Shown piece by piece: positions 21,670 through 30,220 of a stretch of DNA of 64,000 nucleotides; positions within the stretch are counted from its first letter, which is position 1; each line of letters begins with the position of its first letter. The position numbers were made by a program, and so were the translations under genes. Source of the DNA: Coprovicinus avistercoris (GTDB lineage: Bacteria; Actinomycetota; Coriobacteriia; Coriobacteriales; Atopobiaceae); contig DVMQ01000017.1 of NCBI GenBank assembly GCA_018714895.1, positions 1-64,000 on the forward strand, read 5' to 3'. Below the pieces are notes generated by a model. The model was not told where the DNA came from and did not search any database. It was given only the letters and a program-made list of their open reading frames with translations.

Positions 21670-22035
21670 ATGGCTCGTACCAACGCCGCCTCCAACGAGG
21701 TCCGCGCTACCGCAAAGTATGTCCGGGTTGCCCCTCGTAAGGCTCGCCTGGTCATCGATACTATCCGTAACAAGAGTGTTGACCGCGCATTTGAAACACT
21801 GCAGTTTACGCAGCGTGCTGTCGCTGTTGACATTGAGAAAGTTCTTCGTTCTGCTGTCGCAAACGCTGTAAACAACAGTGGTCTGCGTCGCGACGATCTC
21901 TACGTTAAGTATGCCTACGTTGATGAGGGCCCAACCCTTAAGCGCATTCGTCCGCGCGCCAAGGGTTCTGCTTCACGTATCAACAAGCGTATGAGTCACA
22001 TCACCGTCATTGTCGCTCCGCGAAAGGAGGCGTAG
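21670..22035 (+). CDS. rplV: 50S ribosomal protein L22
   Basis: L22 lines the exit tunnel and contacts macrolides. The 121-residue product has AKYVRVAPRKARLVID at the start and the tunnel beta-hairpin ending KRIRPRAKGSASRI. AGGGAGG precedes the ATG. It ends seven bases before rpsC. Confidence 0.96.
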   Translation: MARTNAASNEVRATAKYVRVAPRKARLVIDTIRNKSVDRAFETLQFTQRAVAVDIEKVLRSAVANAVNNSGLRRDDLYVKYAYVDEGPTLKRIRPRAKGSASRINKRMSHITVIVAPRKEA

Positions 22036-22042
22036 GGAAAGC

Positions 22043-22750
22043 ATGGGCCAGAAAGTTCAGCCTACCGGCTTCCGTCTCGGAATCACCGAGAACTGGCGTT
22101 CCCGTTGGTACGCCGAGAAGGACTACGCTAAGACTGTCGGCAACGATCTTGCGATCCGTAAGTTCCTTGCTAAGCGTCTTGAGCGCGCCGCGCTCTCCCA
22201 TGTGGAGATTGAGCGTGCCGGCGAAAAGGTGAAGGTTTCTATCTACACCGCTCGCCCCGGCATTGTTATTGGTAAGAAGGGTTCCGAGATCGACGTCCTT
22301 CGTCGCGATCTTGAGAAGATCGCTCAGGTTGGCAAGGGTCAGGTAACCGTCGATGTTATCGAGGTTAAGCGTCCTGAGCTCGATGCTAACCTGGTTGCAA
22401 AGAGCGTTGCTGAGCAGCTTGAGCAGCGTATTGCCTTCCGTCGTGCTATGCGTAGGGCAGTTCAGTCTGCACGCAAGGCTGGCGCTAAGGGCATTCGTAT
22501 TCAGTGCTCTGGTCGTCTTGGTGGCGCCGAAATGGGTCGCCGTGAGTGGTATCGCGAGGGTCGTGTGCCTCTGCACACCCTCCGTGCTCGTATTGATTAC
22601 GGTGAGGCAACTGCTCACACCACCATGGGCGCCTGTGGTATTAAGACTTGGATTTATTACGGCGAGCAGCTTCCCGGCCAGCCTGCGTCGAATCCGGCGC
22701 TTGAGGGCTCCAGCCGTCCCCGCCGTCGCAGCGAGAGGAGGGGCAACTAA
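22043..22750 (+). CDS. rpsC: 30S ribosomal protein S3
   Basis: S3 forms the mRNA entry site and has helicase activity with S4 and S5. The 235-residue product starts MGQKVQPTGFRLG, contains the KH motif VIGKKGSEID and the C-terminal GVKTWIYYGE-like segment (GIKTWIYYGE). The frame is open upstream, but ATG 22043 with TAGGG before it gives the canonical start. Its stop overlaps the rplP start. Confidence 0.97.
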   Translation: MGQKVQPTGFRLGITENWRSRWYAEKDYAKTVGNDLAIRKFLAKRLERAALSHVEIERAGEKVKVSIYTARPGIVIGKKGSEIDVLRRDLEKIAQVGKGQVTVDVIEVKRPELDANLVAKSVAEQLEQRIAFRRAMRRAVQSARKAGAKGIRIQCSGRLGGAEMGRREWYREGRVPLHTLRARIDYGEATAHTTMGACGIKTWIYYGEQLPGQPASNPALEGSSRPRRRSERRGN

Positions 22751-23175
22751 TGCTGGCTCCTAAGCGCGTTCTTCACCGTAAGGTTCAGCGTGGCTCCATG
22801 AAGGGTCATGCAAAGGGTGGCACCACCCTGCATTTTGGTGAATATGGTATTCAGGCTCTCGAGGCTCACTGGATCACTAACCGCCAGATCGAGGCTGCTC
22901 GTATTGCCATGACCCGCTATATGAAGCGTGGCGGTAAGGTCTGGATCACCATCTTCCCCGATAAGCCCATCACCAAGAAGCCGGCAGAGACCCGCATGGG
23001 TTCCGGTAAGGGCAATCCCGAAGAGTGGGTGGCCGTTGTAAAGCCTGGCCGCGTTATGTTTGAGATTGCTGGTGTGTCTGAGGAAGTTGCACGTGAGGCT
23101 CTGCGTCTTGCATCGCACAAGCTTCCTATCAAGACCAAGATCATTACCCGCGCCGACCAGGACGGGGAGGACTAG
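22750..23175 (+). CDS. rplP: 50S ribosomal protein L16
   Basis: L16 positions tRNA in the A site. The 141-residue product has the start MLAPKRVLHRKVQRG, the conserved RMGSGKG loop and EEVAREALRLASHKLP. The ATG overlaps the rpsC stop (TAATG) and AGAGGAGG lies just before. Confidence 0.97.
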   Translation: MLAPKRVLHRKVQRGSMKGHAKGGTTLHFGEYGIQALEAHWITNRQIEAARIAMTRYMKRGGKVWITIFPDKPITKKPAETRMGSGKGNPEEWVAVVKPGRVMFEIAGVSEEVAREALRLASHKLPIKTKIITRADQDGED

Positions 23176-23181
23176 AGAACG

Positions 23182-23397
23182 ATGAAGGCATCTGAGATTC
23201 GCGAGCTTTCTGACGCCGACCTCGCTCAAAAGCTCGAGGACGGTCGTGCAGAGCTCTTTAACCTGCGCTTCCAGATGGCTACCAGCCAGCTGGATAACAC
23301 TGCGCGCGTCTCTACCGTCAAGCATGAGATTGCACGGATTCTGACTGAGATTCGCGCCCGTCAGATTGCGGCCGAGAAGACCGCTACCGAGAACTAG
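23182..23397 (+). CDS. rpmC: 50S ribosomal protein L29
   Basis: L29 is a small helical protein at the tunnel exit. The 71-residue product has the ELFNLRFQMATSQL signature and a two-helix pattern. GGGGAGG lies upstream. Confidence 0.95.
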   Translation: MKASEIRELSDADLAQKLEDGRAELFNLRFQMATSQLDNTARVSTVKHEIARILTEIRARQIAAEKTATEN

Positions 23398-23413
23398 AAC
23401 GCAGGAGATTGCA

Positions 23414-23680
23414 ATGAGCGATACCGAAATTAGGAATAGGCGTAAGGTCCGTACCGGAATCGTTACGGCCATCTCCGGCGAGAAGACCGTTACCGTCACC
23501 GTCTCCGAGCGCAAGTCACATCCCAAGTACGGCAAGATGATGACGACCACAAAGAAGCTCCACTGCCACGACGAGGAGTCTGTGGCTGGTCTTGGTGACA
23601 CTGTCCGTGTTATGGAGACTCGTCCCCTCTCCAAGACAAAGCGTTGGCGCGTCACGGAGATCGTCGAGAAGGCCAAGTAG
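23414..23680 (+). CDS. rpsQ: 30S ribosomal protein S17
   Basis: S17 is a primary 16S-binding protein with an OB fold. The 88-residue product shows RKVRTGIVTAISGEKTVTV and the signature GDTVRVMETRPLSKTKRW. ATG 23414 follows AGGAG; the frame is open further up but overlaps rpmC. Confidence 0.96.
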   Translation: MSDTEIRNRRKVRTGIVTAISGEKTVTVTVSERKSHPKYGKMMTTTKKLHCHDEESVAGLGDTVRVMETRPLSKTKRWRVTEIVEKAK

Positions 23681-23759
23681 CGCGATCGTAAGCTAAAGCT
23701 CCATGCCATGTGCGTCGCACGATGGACGCACCTCTGGCAGGATGAGTTCGGAGGATTCG

Positions 23760-24128
23760 ATGATTCAGCAGGAGACTATGCTCAACGTCGCCGACAACTC
23801 TGGCGCGCGACGTGTGAAGTGCATTAAGGTCCTGGGCGGCTCGAAGCGTCGTTATGCCCACATTGGCGACGTTATCATTGGTGCCGTACAGGAAGCCACC
23901 CCTGGTGGCAACGTTAAAAAGGGCGACATCTGCCGTTGCGTTATCGTGCGTACCGTCAAAGAGACTCGTCGCACCGATGGCAGCTACATCCGCTTCGACC
24001 AGAACGCATGCGTCCTGATCAACAAGGACGGCTCGCCTGTGGGTACGCGTATCTTCGGGCCTGTTGCCCGTGAGCTGCGCGACCGCAAGTACATGAAGAT
24101 CGTCTCGCTCGCACCCGAGACGCTGTAG
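23760..24128 (+). CDS. rplN: 50S ribosomal protein L14
   Basis: L14 lies at the subunit interface. The 122-residue product starts MIQQETMLNVADNSGA, includes KVLGGSKRRYAHIGD and ends KIVSLAPETL. ATG 23760 follows CGGAGGA, and the 79-base gap after rpsQ holds only leader sequence. Confidence 0.97.
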   Translation: MIQQETMLNVADNSGARRVKCIKVLGGSKRRYAHIGDVIIGAVQEATPGGNVKKGDICRCVIVRTVKETRRTDGSYIRFDQNACVLINKDGSPVGTRIFGPVARELRDRKYMKIVSLAPETL

Positions 24129-24144
24129 GCAAGGAGCGGATCGC

Positions 24145-24471
24145 ATGCCCAAGATGAACATTAGGAAGGACGACCTCGTAGAGGTTATCTCCGGCAAGGA
24201 TAAGGGCAAGCGCGGCAAGGTTCTGCGTGCTCTTCCTTCCGAAGGCAAGGTTGTCGTGGAGGGTGTCGCCATCGTGAAGAAGGCTGTTCGCCCGAACCCC
24301 AACAACCAGTCCGGCGGCATTGTTTCTCAGGAAGCCGCCATTGACGTTTCTAACGTCATGCTTGTTTGCCCCAAGTGTGATGCTCCTGTTCGCGTTTCCC
24401 GTGAGCAGGGTGAGCTTGACGGCAACCGCAGGCTTATTCGTGTCTGCAAGAAGTGCGGCGAGCGCTTCTAA
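24145..24471 (+). CDS. rplX: 50S ribosomal protein L24
   Basis: L24 is an assembly-initiating protein with a KOW motif. The 108-residue product has VISGKDKGKRGKVLR and a C-terminal zinc ribbon (CPKCDA and CKKCGE). AAGGAG precedes the ATG. It is followed by a terminator, unlike the usual unbroken rplX-rplE pair. Confidence 0.96.
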   Translation: MPKMNIRKDDLVEVISGKDKGKRGKVLRALPSEGKVVVEGVAIVKKAVRPNPNNQSGGIVSQEAAIDVSNVMLVCPKCDAPVRVSREQGELDGNRRLIRVCKKCGERF

Positions 24472-24495
24472 TTACAGCTTCGAATAGCATGTCTT

Positions 24496-24532
24496 AAAGC
24501 CCGGTTCTGATATCAGAGCCGGGCTTTCTTTA
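24496..24532 (+). terminator. Terminator between rplX and rplE
   Basis: A 15-bp stem (24496-24510 with 24513-24527, one G-T pair) followed by a short T-rich run. It breaks the S10-spc operon in two. Confidence 0.85.
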
Positions 24533-24644
24533 AATGTGCATAAATGGTGCGCATAAACTAATGGTTTCCTTTTTCGAACAAAAGGCATAATATGTTCATT
24601 TGTGTCCGTAGACAGGATATTTATGTCTCGGATAGAGATGATGG

Positions 24645-24687
24645 CTCCTGGATAACCAGGAGGTACGAGGTTGGAACCCCGTGCTGA
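24645..24687 (+). promoter_or_regulatory. Structured leader of rplE
   Basis: A perfect 7-bp hairpin with loop ATAA (24645-24651 with 24656-24662) is followed by a second imperfect stem (about 24666-24683). It lies in the 179-base gap before rplE. A possible -10 (CATAAT at 24586-24591) lies upstream without a clear -35. It is probably an RNA control element, family not recognised. Confidence 0.4.
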
Positions 24688-24711
24688 GAACCCCAAGAGT
24701 GAGGAGTTTGC

Positions 24712-25272
24712 ATGTCAGAGGAGAAGTACATTCCCCGTCTGAAGGAGCAGTATTACGCCACCGTGCGCGATGCACTCCAGAAGCAGTTCAACTATGCCAA
24801 CGTTCACCAGATTCCTAAGATCGAGAAGATCGTTGTGAACATGGGTGTTGGTGAGGCTGCTACCGATTCTAAAGCTATCGATGGCGCTGTTGCCGATCTT
24901 CGTGCTATCACTGGCCAGCAGCCAATGATTACGCACGCCCGTAAGTCTATTGCTACTTTCCACCTTCGTGCTGGTATGCCTATTGGCGCTAAGGTTACTC
25001 TTCGTGGCGATCGTATGTGGGAGTTCCTTGATCGCCTTATTGCAATTGCTATCCCGCGTATTCGCGACTTCCGTGGTATCTCTGCTAAGAGCTTCGATGG
25101 TCGTGGCAACTTCTCAATGGGTGTAACTGAGCAGATTATCTTCCCTGAGATTGATTACGATAAGGTCGACCGTACTCGCGGTATGGATATCACCATCGTT
25201 ACTACCGCTACTACCGACGAAGAGGGCAAGGCACTTCTCGATGCCTTCCACTTCCCGTTTAAGCAGAACTAA
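24712..25272 (+). CDS. rplE: 50S ribosomal protein L5
   Basis: L5 binds 5S rRNA in the central protuberance. The 186-residue product has IEKIVVNMGVGEA, the P-site loop GMPIGAKVTLRG and the C-terminal DITIVTTATTDEEG. GTGAGGAG precedes the ATG. Confidence 0.97.
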   Translation: MSEEKYIPRLKEQYYATVRDALQKQFNYANVHQIPKIEKIVVNMGVGEAATDSKAIDGAVADLRAITGQQPMITHARKSIATFHLRAGMPIGAKVTLRGDRMWEFLDRLIAIAIPRIRDFRGISAKSFDGRGNFSMGVTEQIIFPEIDYDKVDRTRGMDITIVTTATTDEEGKALLDAFHFPFKQN

Positions 25273-25328
25273 AGTTGGTTTTAAGCGCTTCGAAACGAGG
25301 CTTCGAAGCGTATTTAGAAGGAGGATTC

Positions 25329-25514
25329 GTGGCTAAGACATCGATGATCGTCAAGGCTTTGCGCGAGCCGAAGTTCTCTACGCGTAAGCAGAACCGTTGC
25401 CAGCGTTGTGGTCGTCCCCACTCCGTGTATCGCAAGTTCGGTCTCTGCCGTGTATGCTTCCGCGAGCTGGCAAGCAAAGGCGAGCTTCCTGGCGTCCGTA
25501 AGGCAAGCTGGTAA
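25329..25514 (+). CDS. rpsZ: 30S ribosomal protein S14, zinc-binding type Z
   Basis: S14 is a 30S head protein. The 61-residue short form has two CxxC pairs (CQRC near residue 24 and CRVC near 40) that bind zinc. GTG 25329 gives the canonical AKTSMIVK start, with AAGGAGGA just before. The short Zn form is typical of Gram-positives in the spc operon. Confidence 0.97.
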   Translation: MAKTSMIVKALREPKFSTRKQNRCQRCGRPHSVYRKFGLCRVCFRELASKGELPGVRKASW

Positions 25515-25601
25515 AACTGGAAGCAATCGCGACCAGGCGACGCTGCTAAGGGTGGCGGCGAACCGGCGCGAATATTCATCTCTAACGAAGGAGAAAACCA
25601 C

Positions 25602-26000
25602 ATGAACGTCACCGACCCAATCGCGGATATGCTGACGCGCATTCGCAATGCTAATTCCGCGAATAAGCCAACGGTCTCGATGCCGTCAAGCAAGGTGCTT
25701 GTCGAGATCGCTCGCGTGATCTTTGAGGAGGGTTACATCGAGGGCTACGTCGTTGAGGACACAAAGCCCCAGAAGACCCTCGTAATTACTCTGAAGTATG
25801 GCCCTCGTCGTTCCAAGACGATTCGCGGTATTCGTCGCGTTTCTAAGCCGGGTCTTCGTATTTATTCTGCGGCTAAGGATCTTCCGCGTGTTCACGGTGG
25901 CCTTGGTACCGCTGTTATTTCAACCTCTAAGGGCATGATGTGCGACCGCGACGCCCGTCAGCTTGGTGTCGGCGGCGAAGTCATCGCCTATATCTGGTAA
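25602..26000 (+). CDS. rpsH: 30S ribosomal protein S8
   Basis: S8 binds the central domain of 16S rRNA and in many species represses the spc operon. The 132-residue product starts MNVTDPIADMLTRIRNA and ends with STSKGMMCDRDAR and GGEVIAYIW. GAAGGAG precedes the ATG. Confidence 0.97.
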   Translation: MNVTDPIADMLTRIRNANSANKPTVSMPSSKVLVEIARVIFEEGYIEGYVVEDTKPQKTLVITLKYGPRRSKTIRGIRRVSKPGLRIYSAAKDLPRVHGGLGTAVISTSKGMMCDRDARQLGVGGEVIAYIW

Positions 26001-26028
26001 TTCTCGGCAGGAATTGAAAGGAGACACC

Positions 26029-26565
26029 GTGTCTCGTATCGGCAAAAAGCCTGTCCAGATTCCCGCTGGGGTCACTGTGACGGTTAATGGCACTAATGTT
26101 CACGTCAAGGGTTCCAAGGGCGAGCTTGAGCGTTCGTTCTCTGAGCTTCTTGAGATTGTTGTAGAGGGCGAGGAGATCCTCGTTAAGCGTGTTGACGATT
26201 CTAAGGAATCCAATGCACAGCAGGGACTTACCCGCACCCTCATTCATAACATGGTTATCGGCGTATCTGAGGGCTTTGAGAAGAAGCTTGAGCTTGCAGG
26301 CGTTGGCTATCGTGCTGCCTTGAAGGGCAAGGACCTCGAGCTTTCTCTTGGTTATTCTCATCCAGTTCCTTACGCTGCATCTGAGGGCATTACTTTTGAG
26401 GTGCCCGACAATACCCACATTACCGTTAAGGGTATTTCTAAGGAGCGTGTTGGTCAGGTAGCAGCTGAGATTCGTGCGAAGCGTCCGCCTGAGCCTTATA
26501 AGGGTAAGGGTATTCACTACGAAGGCGAGCACATCCGTAGGAAGCTCGGCAAGGCTGCTAAGTAA
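26029..26565 (+). CDS. rplF: 50S ribosomal protein L6
   Basis: L6 sits next to the sarcin-ricin loop. The 178-residue product starts MSRIGKKPVQIPAGV and has the signature PPEPYKGKGI. GTG 26029 follows AAAGGAG; the longer upstream frame overlaps rpsH and is not used. Confidence 0.97.
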   Translation: MSRIGKKPVQIPAGVTVTVNGTNVHVKGSKGELERSFSELLEIVVEGEEILVKRVDDSKESNAQQGLTRTLIHNMVIGVSEGFEKKLELAGVGYRAALKGKDLELSLGYSHPVPYAASEGITFEVPDNTHITVKGISKERVGQVAAEIRAKRPPEPYKGKGIHYEGEHIRRKLGKAAK

Positions 26566-26626
26566 TCAGACACGTATTAGGTAAAGTCCGTCACCCCGTC
26601 AGGTGGCGGCGTGAGAAGGAGTGGCA

Positions 26627-26995
26627 ATGGACAAGCAGAAGGCAAAGAAGCTTGGTCTCGAGCGCCGCAAGCGTCGCGTTCGCGCGAAGGTGAGTGGTAC
26701 CCCCGAGCGTCCCCGCCTCAGCGTGCATCGTACAAATGCACACATTTACGCACAGGTGATCAACGATGTAGATGCCGCAACGATTTGCTCTGCTTCTACC
26801 TTGGATCCCGAGTTCCGTGCAACCGGCAAGCTTGGTTCCAACAAAGAGGCTGCAGAGTTCGTAGGTGAGCTTGTTGCTCGCCGTGCACTCGAGAAGGGCA
26901 TTGATACGGTTGTATTCGACCGTAGCGGTCGTCTGTATCATGGCCGCGTTAAGGCTCTCGCTGATGGCGCCCGCAACGCGGGCCTGAAGTTCTAG
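26627..26995 (+). CDS. rplR: 50S ribosomal protein L18
   Basis: L18 binds 5S rRNA. The 122-residue product has RVRAKVSGTPERPRLSVHR and the C-terminal RSGRLYHGRVKALADGAR. ATG 26627 was preferred over GTG 26621 because the latter overlaps the AGAAGGAG ribosome-binding site. Confidence 0.96.
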   Translation: MDKQKAKKLGLERRKRRVRAKVSGTPERPRLSVHRTNAHIYAQVINDVDAATICSASTLDPEFRATGKLGSNKEAAEFVGELVARRALEKGIDTVVFDRSGRLYHGRVKALADGARNAGLKF

Positions 26996-27008
26996 GAGGT
27001 TTCAAACA

Positions 27009-27533
27009 ATGGCTCGTGATCGCAAGCGCCAGCAAGAATCCGATCTCCAGGAGCGTGTCGTTTTTATCCGTCGCGTCTCTAAGACAGTTAAGGGCGGACG
27101 TCGTATGTCTCTCGTCGCCCTCGTAGTTGTTGGCGATGGTAAGGGTAATGTCGGACTTGGTTCCGGTCGCTCTGCTGAAGTGCCTCTGGCAATTCAGAAA
27201 GCCGTCGATGACGCTAAGAAGAATATGTTTAAGGTTCCCGTAACAGAGTCTGGTTCGGTGCCTCACGCTGTTGAGGGTCACTATGGTGCTGGCCGTGTAC
27301 TTATTAAGCCGGCTATTGAAGGTACTGGCGTTATCGCCGGTGGCCCGGTTCGTCCTCTGTTCGAGCTCGCTGGTATTACCAATGTTCTCGCGAACTCGCT
27401 TGGCACCGATAACGCTTTGAACATGATTAAGGCTGCCGCCGAGGGTCTCAAGCAACTCGAGAGCCCTGAGCAGGTTGCTGAGCGTCGCGGCATGAACGTT
27501 GCCGAGATGTTCGTTGGGAAGAAGGAGAACTAG
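27009..27533 (+). CDS. rpsE: 30S ribosomal protein S5
   Basis: S5 supports decoding accuracy and the mRNA entry. The 174-residue product has LQERVVFIRRVSK, the GKGNVGLG loop and GGPVRPLFELAGI. AGGAGG lies before the ATG; rpmD starts two bases after its stop. Confidence 0.97.
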   Translation: MARDRKRQQESDLQERVVFIRRVSKTVKGGRRMSLVALVVVGDGKGNVGLGSGRSAEVPLAIQKAVDDAKKNMFKVPVTESGSVPHAVEGHYGAGRVLIKPAIEGTGVIAGGPVRPLFELAGITNVLANSLGTDNALNMIKAAAEGLKQLESPEQVAERRGMNVAEMFVGKKEN

Positions 27534-27535
27534 AA

Positions 27536-27724
27536 ATGGCAGACAAGAAGCTCAAGGTTAAGCTGGTTCGCAGCGCCGTGTGCTCCGTCAAGAAGGATCA
27601 GACGGCAACTTGCCGAGCCATGGGCCTTCGCAAGATTGGCGACTGTGCCGAACTTCCCGACAACCCGAGCGTCCGAGGCATGATCTTCAAGGTCAAGCAC
27701 CTCGTGGCGGTAGAAGAGAACTAG
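27536..27724 (+). CDS. rpmD: 50S ribosomal protein L30
   Basis: L30 is a small subunit protein near 5S rRNA. The 62-residue product has LKVKLVRSAVCS and the family RKIGDCAELPDNPSVRGM. GAAGGAG lies within the rpsE end. Confidence 0.94.
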   Translation: MADKKLKVKLVRSAVCSVKKDQTATCRAMGLRKIGDCAELPDNPSVRGMIFKVKHLVAVEEN

Positions 27725-27734
27725 GAGTCATCTA

Positions 27735-28184
27735 ATGCAGCTCAATGATCTCCGTCCTGCTCCCGGCTCTAAGAAGTCGCGTAAGCGTATCGGACGCGGC
27801 AACTCTTCTGGTTATGGTACGACAGCTGGTCGTGGCCAGAATGGTCAGCTTTCTCGTTCCGGCGGCGGAAAGGGCGCTGGTTTCGAGGGTGGTCAGCAGC
27901 CGCTGGCTATGCGCCTTCCTAAGCTCCCCGGTTTCCGTAACATCAACCGTGTAGAGTATGCCCCTGTAAATGTTTCTCGACTCGATGGTCTTTTCGCTGA
28001 TGACGATGTCGTCGATGCCGAGACTCTTGTTGCCAAGGGCGTTATTAAGTCAGCTCTGACACCCGTTAAGGTTCTTGGTGACGGCGAAATCACAAAGAAG
28101 CTTACTGTTCGTGTCGATAAGGTTTCCGCTTCGGCACAGGCTAAGATCGAGGCGGCCGGAGGAAAGGTCGAGCTTCCGTGCTAA
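27735..28184 (+). CDS. rplO: 50S ribosomal protein L15
   Basis: L15 joins late in 50S assembly. The 149-residue product has the glycine-rich N-terminal tail (RIGRGNSSGYGTTAGRG) and the motif GFEGGQQPLAMRLPKL. The end overlaps secY by seven bases, so the two are coupled. Confidence 0.96.
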   Translation: MQLNDLRPAPGSKKSRKRIGRGNSSGYGTTAGRGQNGQLSRSGGGKGAGFEGGQQPLAMRLPKLPGFRNINRVEYAPVNVSRLDGLFADDDVVDAETLVAKGVIKSALTPVKVLGDGEITKKLTVRVDKVSASAQAKIEAAGGKVELPC

Positions 28185-29464
28185 AGGGTATTGTCAACGC
28201 ATTCCGTATTAAGGAGCTGCGCGACAAGATCCTGCTGACACTAGGCATTCTATTGTTGTACCGTCTTGGTGCACATGTGCCAGTTCCGGGCATCCCCTTT
28301 GAGGGGATGCTCGCGGCATATCAGAGCGCCTCAGCAAATGCAGGGTTTATCTCGGTGCTTGACCTGTTTTCTGGTGGCGCTTTGTCGCGTGTCTCGGTAT
28401 TTTGTTTGGGAATAATGCCCTACATCACTTCGCAGATCATTATGCAAATGATGCAGGCAGTTATTCCATCACTGGCAGACCTTGCCCAAGAAGGGGAGGC
28501 TGGCCAGCGTCGCCTTACGCAGTACACGCGCTACCTTACTATTGTGCTGGCTACCATCAGCGCAATTGGTTATCTCTTCCTCTTTACGAGCCCTACGTTT
28601 GGCATTAGCTTTGCCAATTGCGGTGTTCCCGAGATCCTCATGGATATTGTTATCGTTGTAACCATGGTTACCGGTGCAGTTCTTATCATGTGGCTCGGAG
28701 AGGTTATTACTCAGCGTGGTGTAGGCAATGGCATGTCTCTCATCATTTTTGCCAACATTCTGAGTGGTCTTCCCTCAGCTTTGCATACCACCATTGCATC
28801 TTCCGATATGGGCTGGGTCATGGCGCTTGTTACCATCTTGGTAATCTGCCTCGTCATCCCGTTCATTGTTTATATTGAGCGTGGCCAGCGTAGGATCCCC
28901 GTTCAGTATGCTAAGCGTGTTGTAGGACGCAAGATGATGGGTGGACAGTCTACTTATTTGCCCATCAAAGTTAACACCGCCGGTGTTGTTCCAATTATCT
29001 TTGCATCCGCAATCCTGTATTTGCCTGCACAGCTCGCCGTGTTTTTCCCGAGTGTTGGTTGGATAAATGCAATTGCAACCGCAATGTCTACTGGTTGGGT
29101 TAACTGGCTTCTTTCTATTCTGCTGATTGTCTTCTTTGCGTATTTCTACACCGCTATGGTCTTTAATCCCGATGAGACCGCTGACAATCTTCGTAAGCAG
29201 GGTGGCTTTATTCCAGGTGTCCGTCCTGGATCTGCAACTGCAGCCTATATCAAGGGTGTGCTCAATCACATCACACTGCCTGGTGCAATCTTTATGGCAG
29301 TTATTGCCATTGTGCCTTCAATTATCTTTGCTTTCACAGCAAACGATCTGATGAGAGCTCTCGGTGGTACCTCGGTACTCATTATGGTGAGCGTCGCAAT
29401 GGACACCATCTCTCAACTTGAAAGCCAGTTGAAGATGCACAACTACGATGGCTTCTTTAAATAG
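28178..29464 (+). CDS. secY: Preprotein translocase subunit SecY
   Basis: SecY is the pore-forming subunit of the Sec channel. The 428-residue product has ten hydrophobic segments, the TM2 plug region (LDLFSGGALSRVSVFCLGIMP), and cytosolic loop residues such as ERGQRRIPVQYAKR. The start is GTG 28178, overlapping rplO. It is followed by a strong terminator. Confidence 0.97.
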   Translation: MLKGIVNAFRIKELRDKILLTLGILLLYRLGAHVPVPGIPFEGMLAAYQSASANAGFISVLDLFSGGALSRVSVFCLGIMPYITSQIIMQMMQAVIPSLADLAQEGEAGQRRLTQYTRYLTIVLATISAIGYLFLFTSPTFGISFANCGVPEILMDIVIVVTMVTGAVLIMWLGEVITQRGVGNGMSLIIFANILSGLPSALHTTIASSDMGWVMALVTILVICLVIPFIVYIERGQRRIPVQYAKRVVGRKMMGGQSTYLPIKVNTAGVVPIIFASAILYLPAQLAVFFPSVGWINAIATAMSTGWVNWLLSILLIVFFAYFYTAMVFNPDETADNLRKQGGFIPGVRPGSATAAYIKGVLNHITLPGAIFMAVIAIVPSIIFAFTANDLMRALGGTSVLIMVSVAMDTISQLESQLKMHNYDGFFK

Positions 29465-29485
29465 AGGGTCGAACTAGGCAAATGT

Positions 29486-29532
29486 ACCCGGTCGAGTAGC
29501 TGATTAAATCGGTTGCCGACCGGGTTTTTTCT
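29486..29532 (+). terminator. Terminator after secY
   Basis: A 9-bp perfect G+C-rich stem (29486-29494 with 29517-29525) with six T after it. It separates secY from adk. Confidence 0.9.
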
Positions 29533-29543
29533 TAGAATAGAAA

Positions 29544-29573
29544 TTGCGGTACTTTTAAAAGGCTGCATATTAC
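29544..29573 (+). promoter_or_regulatory. Probable promoter of adk-map
   Basis: TTGCGG (29544-29549), an 18-base spacer and TATTAC (29568-29573), 21 bases before the adk start and just after the secY terminator. Confidence 0.5.
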
Positions 29574-29593
29574 ATCTATAGGGGAGGCAACAA

Positions 29594-30220
29594 ATGAACA
29601 TCGTGCTGCTTGGCGCTCCAGGCGCTGGTAAGGGGACGCAGGCGCAAAAACTCGTTGCAGAATATGGAGTAGCTCACATTTCTACTGGCGATCTTTTGCG
29701 AGCTGCTGTTAAGGCCCAGAGTGAATTAGGCAAGCAGGCAAAATCGTATATGGATTCTGGTTCTTTAGTTCCAGATGAACTTGTTATTGCCCTCGTAAAA
29801 GAACGTCTTGAGTCCGATGATGCACAACGTGGATTTATTCTTGATGGCTTCCCTCGCAATACGTCTCAGGCTGTTTCTTTGGATTCTGCACTCGCTGCAA
29901 TGGATATGTCACTTGATGCTGCTCTCCTTGTTGATGTTGAGCCAAGTGTTATTGTTGACCGCTTGAGTGCTCGTCGTACATGCCGTAGTTGCGGCTACAC
30001 CGGCACAAAAGACGATGAGAAGTGCCCGCGCTGCAACGGAGAGATGTATCAGCGCGATGATGATAAACCAGAGACAATTCAGCATCGCCTTGATGTGTAT
30101 GAGAATCAAACAGCACCACTTGTGGAGTATTACCGCGGACACGGAATTCTGAAAGCCGTTGACGGAGACCGTCCGGTTGATGAAGTGTATGCCGATGTGA
30201 AGGAAATGCTCGGTCTATGA
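29594..30220 (+). CDS. adk: Adenylate kinase, zinc-lid type
   Basis: It catalyses ATP + AMP to 2 ADP. The 208-residue product has the P-loop GAPGAGKGTQ, the AMP-binding region (STGDLLRAA, DGFPRN) and a lid with four cysteines (CRSC and CPRC) that would hold zinc, as in many Gram-positives. GGGGAGG precedes the ATG. It overlaps map by four bases (ATGA). Confidence 0.97.
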   Translation: MNIVLLGAPGAGKGTQAQKLVAEYGVAHISTGDLLRAAVKAQSELGKQAKSYMDSGSLVPDELVIALVKERLESDDAQRGFILDGFPRNTSQAVSLDSALAAMDMSLDAALLVDVEPSVIVDRLSARRTCRSCGYTGTKDDEKCPRCNGEMYQRDDDKPETIQHRLDVYENQTAPLVEYYRGHGILKAVDGDRPVDEVYADVKEMLGL

